Shown piece by piece: positions 10,201 to 18,159 of a DNA stretch of 64,000 nt. The notes under the pieces are model-generated. The model had not been told where the DNA came from. It saw nothing but the letters and a program-made list of their open reading frames with translations, and searched no databases. Numbering within the stretch: position 1 is the stretch's first letter; the number at the start of each line of letters is the position of its first letter. The DNA comes from Arcicella sp034931005 (GTDB taxonomy: Bacteria > Bacteroidota > Bacteroidia > Cytophagales > Spirosomataceae): NCBI RefSeq assembly GCF_034931005.1, contig NZ_JAYGIN010000018.1:1-64000 (forward strand), written 5' to 3'. The position numbers and the translations under genes were made by a program.

Positions 10201-10574
10201 GGAGTACCACTTCTTCAACAGCAACGGCTCAAGTGGCAGCAGCAACAAATTTACCTCAATTCTTGACTGACCACTGGACTCCAGAAAATACAGGTGCTAC
10301 TTATGCAAGTCCTTTCTTTAGGTCGCAAAATCAAGTAGATTCGGATTTTTGGTTTAAAAGTTCATTCCAAATGGCAGTAAGAACCCTTAATGTATCTTAT
10401 GAATTACCTTCAACGGTTGCACAAAAACTACGTATTGCTGGGGCAAGATTTTATCTAACTTCAACAAACCCGCTGAATTTATATAATCCATACAGTTACA
10501 AACAATATGGTGGTTCGTATGATGTTTATCCAGTTTTACGTTCATTCTCATTCGGTTTGAATTTGAATTTATAA
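7269..10574 (+). CDS. susC: SusC/RagA-type TonB-dependent outer-membrane transporter
   Basis: This is a 1101-aa outer-membrane importer for oligosaccharides. The long leader ends near GGSPFVDGVQA. A CarboxypepD_reg-like domain follows (about 58-125; VSGTVKDAGGLALAGVSIRI), then the SusC signature LDEVVVVGYAQQKKSHLTGAV as TonB box and plug entry, the plug domain with LYVIDNVI and SILKDAAAAIYGARGGYGVVVVTTKKG, and a beta-barrel to the C-terminal SFSFGLNLNL. It has no STN domain, so it does not signal to a FecR/sigma pair; the neighbouring AraC or LytTR system is a more likely control. It pairs with the SusD downstream across a gap of about 100 bp. Substrate specificity is inferred from the locus only. 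Confidence 0.95.
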   Translation: MNLFLQSQSDFSKATKLTCTLLLVAQFMGGSPFVDGVQASNARHRISNIAVKTNQTVSGTVKDAGGLALAGVSIRIKGTKTGTSSNAKGEFKLDVTKGDETLVFSLVGYSTKEVSVGDRSNINIVLEENNAALDEVVVVGYAQQKKSHLTGAVVQIDMKAIEDIPVNSLSAALVSQQPGVGVSGGTSRPGEAAQITIRNPSLLSKDGGSLRPLYVIDNVIRSEEDFNTLDVSEVENISILKDAAAAIYGARGGYGVVVVTTKKGKNGVPRFSYSTSYGVSNANLPSMMNGYELATFANDYNFMGGKKVTDVNSVIYTQDELDHFKANSQDWLSLAWKPSHVTRHALNVSGGSDRATYFAGITYNEQDANFDNISFNKWTFRASTEVKVAKNVKASLGVAGDLSQKKMYFLKQGGENTEKDFSSLLYVSPFKPLYVDGYPVNIYTGGNSNSNENFHFFEAQKSNNYTTSRNNGFNVNASLEYDFPFIQGLKARANFNKNFENDWGKQFGTFYNVYTFNMLGTNKHIYGGGVKSVAALNNGDRVRLNPTYGDSYQLNGYLTYDKNFGKHSISAVTLFEQSEGYTDGTSAMIERLVSGAQDNIGYGLGGTAAGAGVGTVTESETESGRLSFAGRLNYSYANKYLLEFSIRRDASTNFAPENRWGTFPALSMGWVISEEPFFKPATQWVDMLKVRLSGGLSGMDNTRPYNWLKSYNLIQTGNGPVFGGNLDRAGIIRLKNAMANESVKWDDNTKLNAGIDAAFLNNRLSLTFDAFYDHRYNMLTSITSSVPLTVGAALPSENFATIDGFGTELSLGWKSKISTDWSYNIRGFFSWSDNKQITVDYDKGLKGTLYDPTGKSTDQGVLGLRCLGMLRTQADVEALLAKYPSYTIFGTKPAPGMLYYEDLYGAKSTTADENGNFSYTAPDGKIDDSDRTYLTNKKDNHYGFGVNFSTTYKRLSVSFNIGGSFGGQALIESSARGWSTTSSTATAQVAAATNLPQFLTDHWTPENTGATYASPFFRSQNQVDSDFWFKSSFQMAVRTLNVSYELPSTVAQKLRIAGARFYLTSTNPLNLYNPYSYKQYGGSYDVYPVLRSFSFGLNLNL

Positions 10575-10583
10575 TTGGAATCG

Positions 10584-10619
10584 GTGTTTGGGCGTGTGGC
10601 TCAATAAAGCACCAAACAC
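10584..10619 (+). promoter_or_regulatory. Hairpin between susC and susD
   Basis: GTGTTTGG (10584-10591) pairs with CCAAACAC (10612-10619) around a 20-base loop in the susC-susD gap. There is no U-run, so it is unlikely to stop transcription fully. It may tune the susC/susD ratio or protect the mRNA end. Confidence 0.45.
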
Positions 10620-10682
10620 GACTACTATTGACTCAATACAAAGAATTTTGGATTCATGTCCAATCAAAATATGAAAGAAATT

Positions 10683-12515
10683 ATGAAAAATAAATATATT
10701 TTATCAATGCTATTTTGCTCAGTGCTTGGACTGTCGAGTTGCGTTGATGTTTTAGACAAAACAGATTTAAGTGCTGCTTCTCCAGAAGTGGTTGCGAGTG
10801 ATTCAGTATTAGCCAACGTAGCTTTGAGTTATATTTATAACCAAAACTTGCCAGATTGGGGAGGAACATCATCAATCAGTAATATTGGAGGTAGTTTATT
10901 CTCAGAAGAGTCCTATAATCAGAGTAGTACAGAGAATAGAATTTTAGAGGGAACGCTTTTAATTACAGATATTGGTGACTTCGGAACAGGTTTGAGTGCA
11001 ACAAATAATTATGGAAAAATAAGAACTATCAATTCTTTTATTTATGATTTGAATGTTGATACTAAAATGGACATTGGAGCAAAAAGAAGATTAGTTTCAC
11101 AAGCTTTATTTTTTCGTTCATGGAGATATTTTGAATTAGTAAAACTTTATGGTGGTGTTCCAATGGTGACCACTCCGCAATATGCCGTAGGTATTGAAGC
11201 TCGTGAAGCCACGTTTGTTGGAAGAAACTCAACTACTGAATGTTACAATCAAATGGTAGCTGACTTGGATACTGCCATCAGATATTTACCAAGCACTTGG
11301 GCAACACCTGCTACCAATTGGGGGAGAATTACAAAAGGTGCTGCTGCTGCTTTGAAAGGAAGAATTTTGATGTATGCCGCCAGTCCACAATTTAATCCCA
11401 ATGATGTAGCAACTAAATGGCAAACGTCTTATGATGCCAACAAGAATGCTTTTGATATTTTGACGGCAAGTGGGTCAAAATTATTTGCTGATTATGGCAA
11501 AATGTGGTTTACTGAATCGGGCAATACTGAAGCCGTTTTTGTGACAGGTTATAATACCTCAACAGGTGACCAACAACGAAGAAACAGTGGGTGGGAAGCC
11601 AGTAATCGTCCAAGATATTCTACCGTTTCAGGTGGTGGCTCTAATATTCCATCTTGGGATTTAGTGAAAGCCTATCCGATGAAAGATGGTAAAGTCGCAG
11701 GAGATGCCAGTAGTAAATATGCTTATACTGACCAAACATTTTATAAAAATCGTGACCCACGTTTTGATAAAACAATTGCTTTCAACGGTTGTAATTGGTT
11801 GATGACAAATGTGCCAAACAGTAGATTGTGGACTTATCAAGTGGCTGGAAAAAGTATTGAAAATAACGGTACAAACCCTTCAAATACAGGTTTTTATTGT
11901 CGAAAAGCATTACAAACCTCTGATGTTGCCAGTTCAACGCTTGATTTTTCTAATACCATTTATTCAGGAACAGATTGGATGGAAATTCGTTTCGCTGAAG
12001 TGTTATTAAATTTAGCAGAAAGTGCAACAGGAATTGGTAAATTAGATGAAGCATATACTCAATTAAAAGCGGTACGTGCCAGAGCAGGAATTGAAGCAGG
12101 AACAGATGGTTTATATGGATTAAAAGCAAATATGTCTCGTGCCGAAATGTTCAAAGCCATTTTAGCAGAAAGACAAATTGAGTTTGCATTTGAAGGAAAA
12201 CGTTTCTGGGATTTACGTCGTTGGAGATTGTTAGAATCAACATTGAATGGTAAAAAAGGCTCGAAAGTGGTTATTTCACTAAAAACAACGGGCGTGCCTG
12301 CGGATTTCGCAACAACTCGTGATGCCTTGCCATTAGATGATGTTTACACAAAGTATTTGACCGTAACGGTTACTGAAAACGCTTTGATGACAAGACCTGC
12401 AATTAAATTTAATTCAGGATATTATTTCTTCCCGATTCCGACTGGAGCAATTAATAACAACCCAAAAATTGTCCAAAATAACACTTGGGGCGGTTCTTTT
12501 GAACCTTTACAATAA
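10683..12515 (+). CDS. susD: SusD/RagB-type surface glycan-binding lipoprotein
   Basis: I prefer ATG 10683, because it gives an ideal lipoprotein signal with lipobox LSSC (lipidated C20). An ATG at 10656 would add nine residues. The product is about 610 aa and binds oligosaccharide at the cell surface as the lid on its SusC. SusD hallmarks are helical TPR-like segments (AKRRLVSQALFFRSWRYFEL), KGAAAALKGRILMYAASPQFN, the C-terminal RagB region (MSRAEMFKAILAERQIEFAF) and the ending YYFFPIPTGAINNNP. It is the second gene of the SusC/SusD unit and is followed by a strong terminator. The ligand is unknown; an RG-II fragment is the contextual guess. Confidence 0.94.
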   Translation: MKNKYILSMLFCSVLGLSSCVDVLDKTDLSAASPEVVASDSVLANVALSYIYNQNLPDWGGTSSISNIGGSLFSEESYNQSSTENRILEGTLLITDIGDFGTGLSATNNYGKIRTINSFIYDLNVDTKMDIGAKRRLVSQALFFRSWRYFELVKLYGGVPMVTTPQYAVGIEAREATFVGRNSTTECYNQMVADLDTAIRYLPSTWATPATNWGRITKGAAAALKGRILMYAASPQFNPNDVATKWQTSYDANKNAFDILTASGSKLFADYGKMWFTESGNTEAVFVTGYNTSTGDQQRRNSGWEASNRPRYSTVSGGGSNIPSWDLVKAYPMKDGKVAGDASSKYAYTDQTFYKNRDPRFDKTIAFNGCNWLMTNVPNSRLWTYQVAGKSIENNGTNPSNTGFYCRKALQTSDVASSTLDFSNTIYSGTDWMEIRFAEVLLNLAESATGIGKLDEAYTQLKAVRARAGIEAGTDGLYGLKANMSRAEMFKAILAERQIEFAFEGKRFWDLRRWRLLESTLNGKKGSKVVISLKTTGVPADFATTRDALPLDDVYTKYLTVTVTENALMTRPAIKFNSGYYFFPIPTGAINNNPKIVQNNTWGGSFEPLQ

Positions 12516-12542
12516 TTGATTAAGTAAAGTAAAATAATGCCT

Positions 12543-12573
12543 AAAAGTCGTCTTTATCTGAAGACGACTTTTT
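12543..12573 (+). terminator. Rho-independent terminator after susD
   Basis: AAAAGTCGTCTT (12543-12554) and AAGACGACTTTT (12561-12572) form a perfect 12-bp stem with a 6-base loop, running into T residues. It lies 27 bp after the susD stop and 33 bp before the small cupin gene. It should separate or attenuate that gene. Confidence 0.9.
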
Positions 12574-12605
12574 ATTATACCTTATAATTCTTAAAATTTA
12601 CAACT

Positions 12606-12959
12606 ATGGCGAAGTTAATATTTCTACCACAATTTATTGATGAAAGAGGAGAACTAACGGTTGTTGAAAACCTATTTCCACAAAACTATAAAAGCGTTTA
12701 TTTTATTAAAAATGCGGACGGATTTGTGAAAGGAAATGAGCATGAAAAAAAGGCTCATCAAGCACTTATTTGTATCAATGGCAGTGTTGATATTACAGTA
12801 AAACAGAAGGAATTGGTAGAATCGTACACCCTAAATTCTTCCAATCAATGTTTACTTCTGAAACCTGAGGAATGGAATTCATTGGATAATTTTAGAAATA
12901 ATGCCATACTTTTGGTCGCTTCAAACGAAAATTATGATGCAGGCGATTATGTTTGGTGA
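12606..12959 (+). CDS. Small WxcM/FdtA-like cupin protein
   Basis: This 117-aa cytosolic protein resembles the sugar 3,4-ketoisomerase fold (FdtA/QdtA/WxcM). The pattern is FIDERGELTVVEN, then YFIKNADGFVKGNEHEKKAHQALICINGSV with the expected histidine pair, then LKPEEWNSL. Characterised members isomerise dTDP-6-deoxy-4-keto sugars for glycan synthesis, but no nucleotide-sugar gene is nearby. RGxHxHK is degraded to KGNEHEKKAHQ, so the activity may differ. It sits 33 bp after the susD terminator and converges with GH106. It could be a cargo gene unrelated to pectin or a repurposed sugar-binding cupin. The family is fairly sure and the function is not. Confidence 0.7.
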   Translation: MAKLIFLPQFIDERGELTVVENLFPQNYKSVYFIKNADGFVKGNEHEKKAHQALICINGSVDITVKQKELVESYTLNSSNQCLLLKPEEWNSLDNFRNNAILLVASNENYDAGDYVW

Positions 12960-12971
12960 GGTTATTGGTTC

Positions 12972-13006
12972 AACTTTCCGAAAGGAATTGTTACTTTCGG
13001 AAAGTT
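12972..13006. terminator. Bidirectional hairpin between convergent genes
   Basis: AACTTTCCGAAAG (12972-12984) and CTTTCGGAAAGTT (12994-13006) form a perfect 13-bp stem with a 9-base loop. The hairpin sits midway between the convergent cupin gene and GH106. It belongs with the AACTTCCCGAAAGTT-type hairpins at 18048-18140 and 34684-34717. It has no T-run. Confidence 0.7.
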
Positions 13007-13027
13007 CTACCTAAAATAGTTTCTATA

Positions 13028-16000
13028 TTACTCTGCCAACAACTTCACTTCTCCCAATAATCCCGATTTTTCTAATGCTTTTTCTGTTAATCTGAATGGT
13101 GCAGTCGTTTTTGTAATACGCTGATTTTCTGGTAATTTATGGTCGCCAATCAGCCTATTCGCCCAAGTATTTGACACTTCGATACGCAATTTATTTTCTC
13201 CTTCCCGAATGGCTTTGGTGATTTCTACCCGATACGGAGCTGTCCAAGCTATCCCACAATTAATTCCGTTGACATTTATACTGGCAATGTTAGCAACTTC
13301 GCCTAAATCTAACCAATAGCGTTTTTGCGTTTTATTAATTTGAAATGAAATTTGATACGTTGCCGTTCCTGAAAAATAACGAATCAAACTATCTTGATTC
13401 ACCGACCAATCACTCAATTTATCAAATATTTGTGGCGTTTTGATGCCTCCATTTTTATCGTCAAAAGTAACATTCCAAGCCCCTTGAATAGTTTTTGAAA
13501 CGGATAAAGAATAGTTTGGCGTTGCGTTTAAGGCTTTTTTGCTGAATATTACGAAAACTGAACCATTGACTTCAAGATTAATTTTTAATTGAGTTCTACC
13601 ATCTTTAACAGTATTCGAAACGGCTGTTAATTCATCAGAAACGGCATTGTACAAATACACAAATGGCTGATTTACTCTCAAAGAAAATGACAATTGACGA
13701 GTTTTTTCTACCTGATTTGAGATAAAATAGAGTTCAAAATCTGCCACTTGTCTATGTGTCCAAGCAATATTTTGGGCATAGATTCCTTTTTCTTCTGTTA
13801 CAATTAAATCTCTTTGAATGCCTAATTTATCCAAAGAAGTAGCTTCAAAAGGGGTTTTGATGATTTTCCCTTTACCTAATTGCTTATAAATTATCGTTTT
13901 TGAATCGTCTTTTTGCGTTAAAAATTTCCCATCCCATAACTCGTTTAAATTCTTCTGAAAGGACTGATTTTCTGATTTACTAATAGCTACCGTTGGTTTT
14001 TTACCCACCATTATCGTTGCTCCCGCCTTCACTAATTTCAACATACTTGCCACTGTTTTTGCATCAATGGCTTGGCTATTTGGATTCATTTTTAGGGTTG
14101 AAGGAAAAACTAAAATAGGGTAGGCGTTCCCTTCCGAAAATTGAACGCTCCCATGTTTGACCGTTGCCATATTTTGCAAAGCATCGGGGTTAAAAGAGTC
14201 GTATTGATAACCTTGTAAGGCATTTACCCACTTTTCGGGGTCAGCCATGTTAGCAGAATGGCTTACACCCGCAGGAATTTGTCGGAGTGGTTCGCCTTCA
14301 TTAATCAACCTTTTTTGTTCATTTTCAAGCGTTTCTTTGCTGAATAATCCCGTTAAAGTATTCACCAAACGGTCGGGTAAAATCGAACGTCTTGGCACTT
14401 CATCACCCGTAAAAATGGCTAAATCTGTCACAGGTTTTCCCATTTGAAGCAAAGTCTGACAACGTTCTGCGTATTCTACCCATGCTTTGGCGGGTTTCCA
14501 CCAAGTTTGGTCACGCTGAAAATACAAGCCCACACCGTCCAGCGTCATGCCAGGTTGTTGGTTCATCCACGGATTATGCGTAAAAACATGATAAACTAAC
14601 TTGTTGATTCCCAGTGAATAATTTCTGTCTTGCAAAGTTTTTAGCATAGCAGGATGTTCATTCCACGCCATTCTTACCGTCGTAAATCCTTCCGCTTGAA
14701 TGATATTTTTTCCGTAAATATGAGCTGCCGAAATGGCATCCATCATATCATTGGGTTTGTCGTGGGTTGGACTATTCAGCCAAAATTCTCCCATCGGAAT
14801 ATCCACCAATTTATAATGTGCCAATCCATCGCTGGTCATGGTTGGGGCAATGCTTTCAGCGGTAAAAATCACGCCTTTTTTATAAGCTAACTCTGCTAAG
14901 GTTTTGTAAAATTTATCCACCACCAATTCCGAAATCGTTTGGCGAATATCAAATAAAACTTGTTCAGACGTTTGGGTATTTTCAAGCGGTAAACCCGTCA
15001 TTACTAATAAATAGGGAAATAAATCGTAGCCTCTTTTTTGCTTAAATTCAGTTAAAAAATTACTCGACCAATTCTGACTCCCACATTCCCAACTGTCCAC
15101 GTGAAAGACTTTTAAGGCTTTTTTGCTCAATTCTTCGCCCAATTGTCTTTGGGCTTCCCCAAACCAATTCTCAAATTGTAAAGTGATGGCTTCGGGATTA
15201 AATTTGTCACATTCCAAGCCCTTTCCACCACCTGCGGTATCGTTTTTATGTCCCGTTGAGGTATGACCCATGCGTATAATTTGCCAATTTCCTGCGGGAA
15301 CATTCCAGTTCAATTGTCCATTTACATCGACTTTATCGGTTAAATTAATGATATTTTTTAACGGAATGCACAGACTATCAGCTACTTGTGCCGTAGTTGT
15401 TTGTTTGCTAATTCGCCAAACTTCGCCTGTTTTTCCTTCGTATTGATGAATTCTTGGCTCGCTTGAAAGTGTTAAACCAATTAATTTTAAGACAGGTTTC
15501 CACTTGGCAGCATCCAAATCTTCCGAACCTGCTTCTGAACCCGTTTTATCGTACACAAATCGAAAATATTTTGCCGTTGTTGGGGAAATGGCGTGCGTAA
15601 CATCGGCATCGGTATCTTGCCAACCGTGTCGTGGAGATTCGAGGCGAGTGATTGTTTTGAAATTTTGTCCGTCGTTACTTGCCTCAATCAATAATCGTTG
15701 AGCCTGATAATTATTTCCACCTGTTTTTATCGTGATATTTCTAAGATTAAATGGCTTTTCAAAAGCGTATTGAATCCACCCTTTTTCGTCTAATCTGAAA
15801 CTTTCTTTATTACCTTCTTTTACTAAAAATTGTGGATTAATGCCTGATTTGTTGGAAGTTATAACTGGAATTGTGTTGGTGGTTGAAGTGTAATTCTGGG
15901 GTATTTTATAAGCAAAAATAGCAATGTTTTTATAGTAATTTTCATTGATTTTGGGCAAAGGAATCACGCCCAAAAACCGTTGATTGCCTTGAATTGTTAT

Positions 16001-16447
16001 GGTAGAATGCACCACTTTTTGCATAGACATTTCGGGTTTTATCCAAGGCCCACCCGCCAACGCAAATCCATCGCTGACGTGCATACCCATTTCTAAACCC
16101 AAACGTGAGGCTTCCGACATTGAAAATTTAACCATTTCCCACCACTCAGGCGTTAATTGTTCCACCGCAGGACTATAAAGTGGCGGATTGCTCACACCTT
16201 TAATTGGCATTAAATAAGCACCACCAATACCTTGTACTTTCATGGCTTCGAGGTCGGCAGTGATGCCTTCTTTTGACACGCCTCCTTGAATCCAATACCA
16301 AAATACCCAAGGTTTCGCCGCTTGCTTTTGTTGTGCTGTCGAAGGCAAAATTCGTTCAAGCCCTGATTGCGATTTTGAATAAAATGAAAATAGATAAACG
16401 ATTGAAAATAAGAATGTTGTAATGATTTTTGACTGAATGTTTTTCAT
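13028..16447 (-). CDS. Secreted GH106 alpha-L-rhamnosidase
   Basis: This 1139-aa secreted enzyme (signal peptide ending SFYSKSQS) has the GH106 architecture. A TIM-barrel start (KPWVFWYWIQGGVSKEGITADLEAMK, GIGGAYLMPI) is interrupted by beta-sandwich modules. The catalytic core follows, with FHVDSWECGSQNWSSNFL, IFTAESIAPTMTSDG and GKNIIQAEGFTTVRMAWNEHP, which supply the carboxylates expected of inverting GH106 enzymes. The C-terminal galactose-binding-like domain has YWLDLGEVANIASINVNG. GH106 enzymes remove terminal alpha-L-rhamnose, including from RG-II and RG-I. It is the last gene of the minus-strand sigma-FecR-SusC-SusD operon, separated from SusD by an inverted repeat. Length and motifs agree well with the family. 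Confidence 0.93.
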   Translation of the reverse strand: MKNIQSKIITTFLFSIVYLFSFYSKSQSGLERILPSTAQQKQAAKPWVFWYWIQGGVSKEGITADLEAMKVQGIGGAYLMPIKGVSNPPLYSPAVEQLTPEWWEMVKFSMSEASRLGLEMGMHVSDGFALAGGPWIKPEMSMQKVVHSTITIQGNQRFLGVIPLPKINENYYKNIAIFAYKIPQNYTSTTNTIPVITSNKSGINPQFLVKEGNKESFRLDEKGWIQYAFEKPFNLRNITIKTGGNNYQAQRLLIEASNDGQNFKTITRLESPRHGWQDTDADVTHAISPTTAKYFRFVYDKTGSEAGSEDLDAAKWKPVLKLIGLTLSSEPRIHQYEGKTGEVWRISKQTTTAQVADSLCIPLKNIINLTDKVDVNGQLNWNVPAGNWQIIRMGHTSTGHKNDTAGGGKGLECDKFNPEAITLQFENWFGEAQRQLGEELSKKALKVFHVDSWECGSQNWSSNFLTEFKQKRGYDLFPYLLVMTGLPLENTQTSEQVLFDIRQTISELVVDKFYKTLAELAYKKGVIFTAESIAPTMTSDGLAHYKLVDIPMGEFWLNSPTHDKPNDMMDAISAAHIYGKNIIQAEGFTTVRMAWNEHPAMLKTLQDRNYSLGINKLVYHVFTHNPWMNQQPGMTLDGVGLYFQRDQTWWKPAKAWVEYAERCQTLLQMGKPVTDLAIFTGDEVPRRSILPDRLVNTLTGLFSKETLENEQKRLINEGEPLRQIPAGVSHSANMADPEKWVNALQGYQYDSFNPDALQNMATVKHGSVQFSEGNAYPILVFPSTLKMNPNSQAIDAKTVASMLKLVKAGATIMVGKKPTVAISKSENQSFQKNLNELWDGKFLTQKDDSKTIIYKQLGKGKIIKTPFEATSLDKLGIQRDLIVTEEKGIYAQNIAWTHRQVADFELYFISNQVEKTRQLSFSLRVNQPFVYLYNAVSDELTAVSNTVKDGRTQLKINLEVNGSVFVIFSKKALNATPNYSLSVSKTIQGAWNVTFDDKNGGIKTPQIFDKLSDWSVNQDSLIRYFSGTATYQISFQINKTQKRYWLDLGEVANIASINVNGINCGIAWTAPYRVEITKAIREGENKLRIEVSNTWANRLIGDHKLPENQRITKTTAPFRLTEKALEKSGLLGEVKLLAE

Positions 16448-16477
16448 GTTTTGAATTAAACTAAAATTTATCGAAAA

Positions 16478-16582
16478 TTAGAACACAGATAACACAAATG
16501 TTCCAACACAGATTTACACAGATGTTAAATATTTATCTGTATAAATCTATGTTGGAATCTGTATCCTAATTTTCGTCTTGCA
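16478..16582. repeat. Inverted repeat of the ACACAGAT family
   Basis: The intergenic words TTCCAACACAGATTTACACA and TAAATCTATGTTGGAA are near-complements. They are flanked by CGAAAATTAG and CTAATTTTCGTCTTGCA as outer arms. The repeat fills the SusD-GH106 gap and shares vocabulary with the left edge of the window and with 31855-31945. Confidence 0.7.
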
Positions 16583-16600
16583 AGAAATACTGTAAACTTA

Positions 16601-18022
16601 TCAATTATAGCCTACATTCTGGGTAATGGCAGGATTTTGAGCTCGTACAATTTGTGGAATTGGTAACAATAATTTATCGTTGGTAATGGCTTTTCCTTTT
16701 GGTGCTAATAATGAAACGGCTCTATTAGTACGTTTCAAGTCAAACCAGCGATGAAATTCTAAAGCTAATTCAACTCTGCGTTCATGTTCAACCGCTAAAT
16801 CAACCGTTCCATAAGCACTTGGGTAGCCAGCTTCTCCAAATTTTGGTAGCCCTGCACGACTTCTTACTAAGTTTAAATAGCTTGGGTCGCCAGTTGCTTC
16901 TGATAACATCAACAAAACATCGGCATAACGCAATACCATAAAATTGTTGTTTGATAATGGATTTCCACTGCCTAAAACTGCCGCTGTATGCGTCCATTTG
17001 ATAGGATATTTTTGGGCGATAAATGTATTTCCGTTATTATATCCCAAAGCAATTGACAAATCTCTACGGGGGTCTTTGCTTTCGTATTCGTTGTATAAAT
17101 CATCCGTAACTTGATTCATCCCCGAACCGTAAAAGCCCAAGAAATTATTATTAGGGTAAAATGTTTGGTAATATCTGCTATAAGGTGCTGAGGCAGAGCC
17201 ACCTAAAAATTGAATCTCAAAAATTGACTCCTTCGTATTTTTCACAGTTGGTCCCCAAAGACTTGCGTAAGTTGGCAAAAGAGCATATTGATTACTATTT
17301 ACCACTTCCTTCAAAACGGTTGCCGCATTCGCTTTGTCGCCCATTGTTAAATATACTTTTCCCAATAAAGTTTGTGCCGCACCCTTTGAGGCACGTCCAA
17401 CTTTGGCACTTGCAATGGCTGATGACAAAGGCAATTTATCCACTGCAAACAGTAAATCTTTCTTGATTTGCTCATACACCGCTGCTTGTGGCGAACGCAA
17501 GATAGCGTAGGCTTCATCGCCCGTTAGTGGCGTAGTTACCAACGGAATATCGCCCCAAGTTTGTACCATATTGAAATAATATAAGGCTCGTAAAAACTGC
17601 ATTTGAGCTTTTACTTCGTCTTTGTAGGTTGCATTTAAATTTGCTCCTTCAATTTTATTCAACACAATATTAGCACTGAAAATGGCTTTGTAATAATCTT
17701 GCCAAAACTGATAAAGCATCGTGTTGGTGGTCATCAAAGAATAATCTTTAAACTGCCATTTATCCGCTTGAATTCCCGAAATATTGAACATAATTGCGTT
17801 GTCGCTCATTTGTTCGTTGACATACGAAATAGGTCCTTCGGGATGATATATCGTATAAAGAGAAGCATAAGCTGAATTTACGGCTAATTCAAAATCATCA
17901 ACCGTTTTGAAATTATCGGCGGTGGCATTTGAAATGGGTGCTAATTCCAGAAAGGAATCACTGCAACTTGTCGCCGTCAAACATAAGGCGAGCAAGATAT
18001 ATAGTTGTTTTATTTTTTTCAT
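16601..18022 (-). CDS. susD: SusD/RagB-type surface glycan-binding lipoprotein (second system)
   Basis: This 473-aa lipoprotein has lipobox TATSC (lipidated C20). SusD-like features are VDDFELAVNSAYASLYTIYH, helical repeats with MQFLRALYYFNMVQTWGDIPLV, SKGAAQTLLGKVYLTMGD, and the RagB C-terminus with VEHERRVELALEFHRWFDLKR. It is much shorter than the first SusD (about 610 aa), so the two systems probably bind different fragments. It lies directly after its SusC, with two hairpins in the gap, within the operon headed by the ECF sigma factor. Binding at the cell surface is family knowledge; the ligand is unknown. Confidence 0.94.
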   Translation of the reverse strand: MKKIKQLYILLALCLTATSCSDSFLELAPISNATADNFKTVDDFELAVNSAYASLYTIYHPEGPISYVNEQMSDNAIMFNISGIQADKWQFKDYSLMTTNTMLYQFWQDYYKAIFSANIVLNKIEGANLNATYKDEVKAQMQFLRALYYFNMVQTWGDIPLVTTPLTGDEAYAILRSPQAAVYEQIKKDLLFAVDKLPLSSAIASAKVGRASKGAAQTLLGKVYLTMGDKANAATVLKEVVNSNQYALLPTYASLWGPTVKNTKESIFEIQFLGGSASAPYSRYYQTFYPNNNFLGFYGSGMNQVTDDLYNEYESKDPRRDLSIALGYNNGNTFIAQKYPIKWTHTAAVLGSGNPLSNNNFMVLRYADVLLMLSEATGDPSYLNLVRSRAGLPKFGEAGYPSAYGTVDLAVEHERRVELALEFHRWFDLKRTNRAVSLLAPKGKAITNDKLLLPIPQIVRAQNPAITQNVGYN

Positions 18023-18047
18023 TTTCTTTAATATTTGATTGAGGAAC

Positions 18048-18140
18048 TTCCCGAAACAATATCCATTGTGGGTAAATAACTTTCGGGAAGTGATGTGTGC
18101 ATTTTATACTTCTCGAAAGTTCCTTCTACTTTCGAGAAGT
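18048..18140. repeat. Two tandem hairpins between susC and susD (CTTTCGGGAAG type)
   Basis: The first hairpin has arms around AACTTCCCGAAA (from 18046) and AACTTTCGGGAAG (18078-18090). The second pairs ACTTCTCGAAAGT (18108-18120) with ACTTTCGAGAAGT (18128-18140) and has a 7-base loop. They lie in the SusC-SusD gap of the minus-strand operon. They are relatives of the hairpins at 12972 and 34684, and a role in differential mRNA stability is plausible. Confidence 0.7.
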
Positions 18141-18159
18141 TCTTTCAGAGAATATCTGC

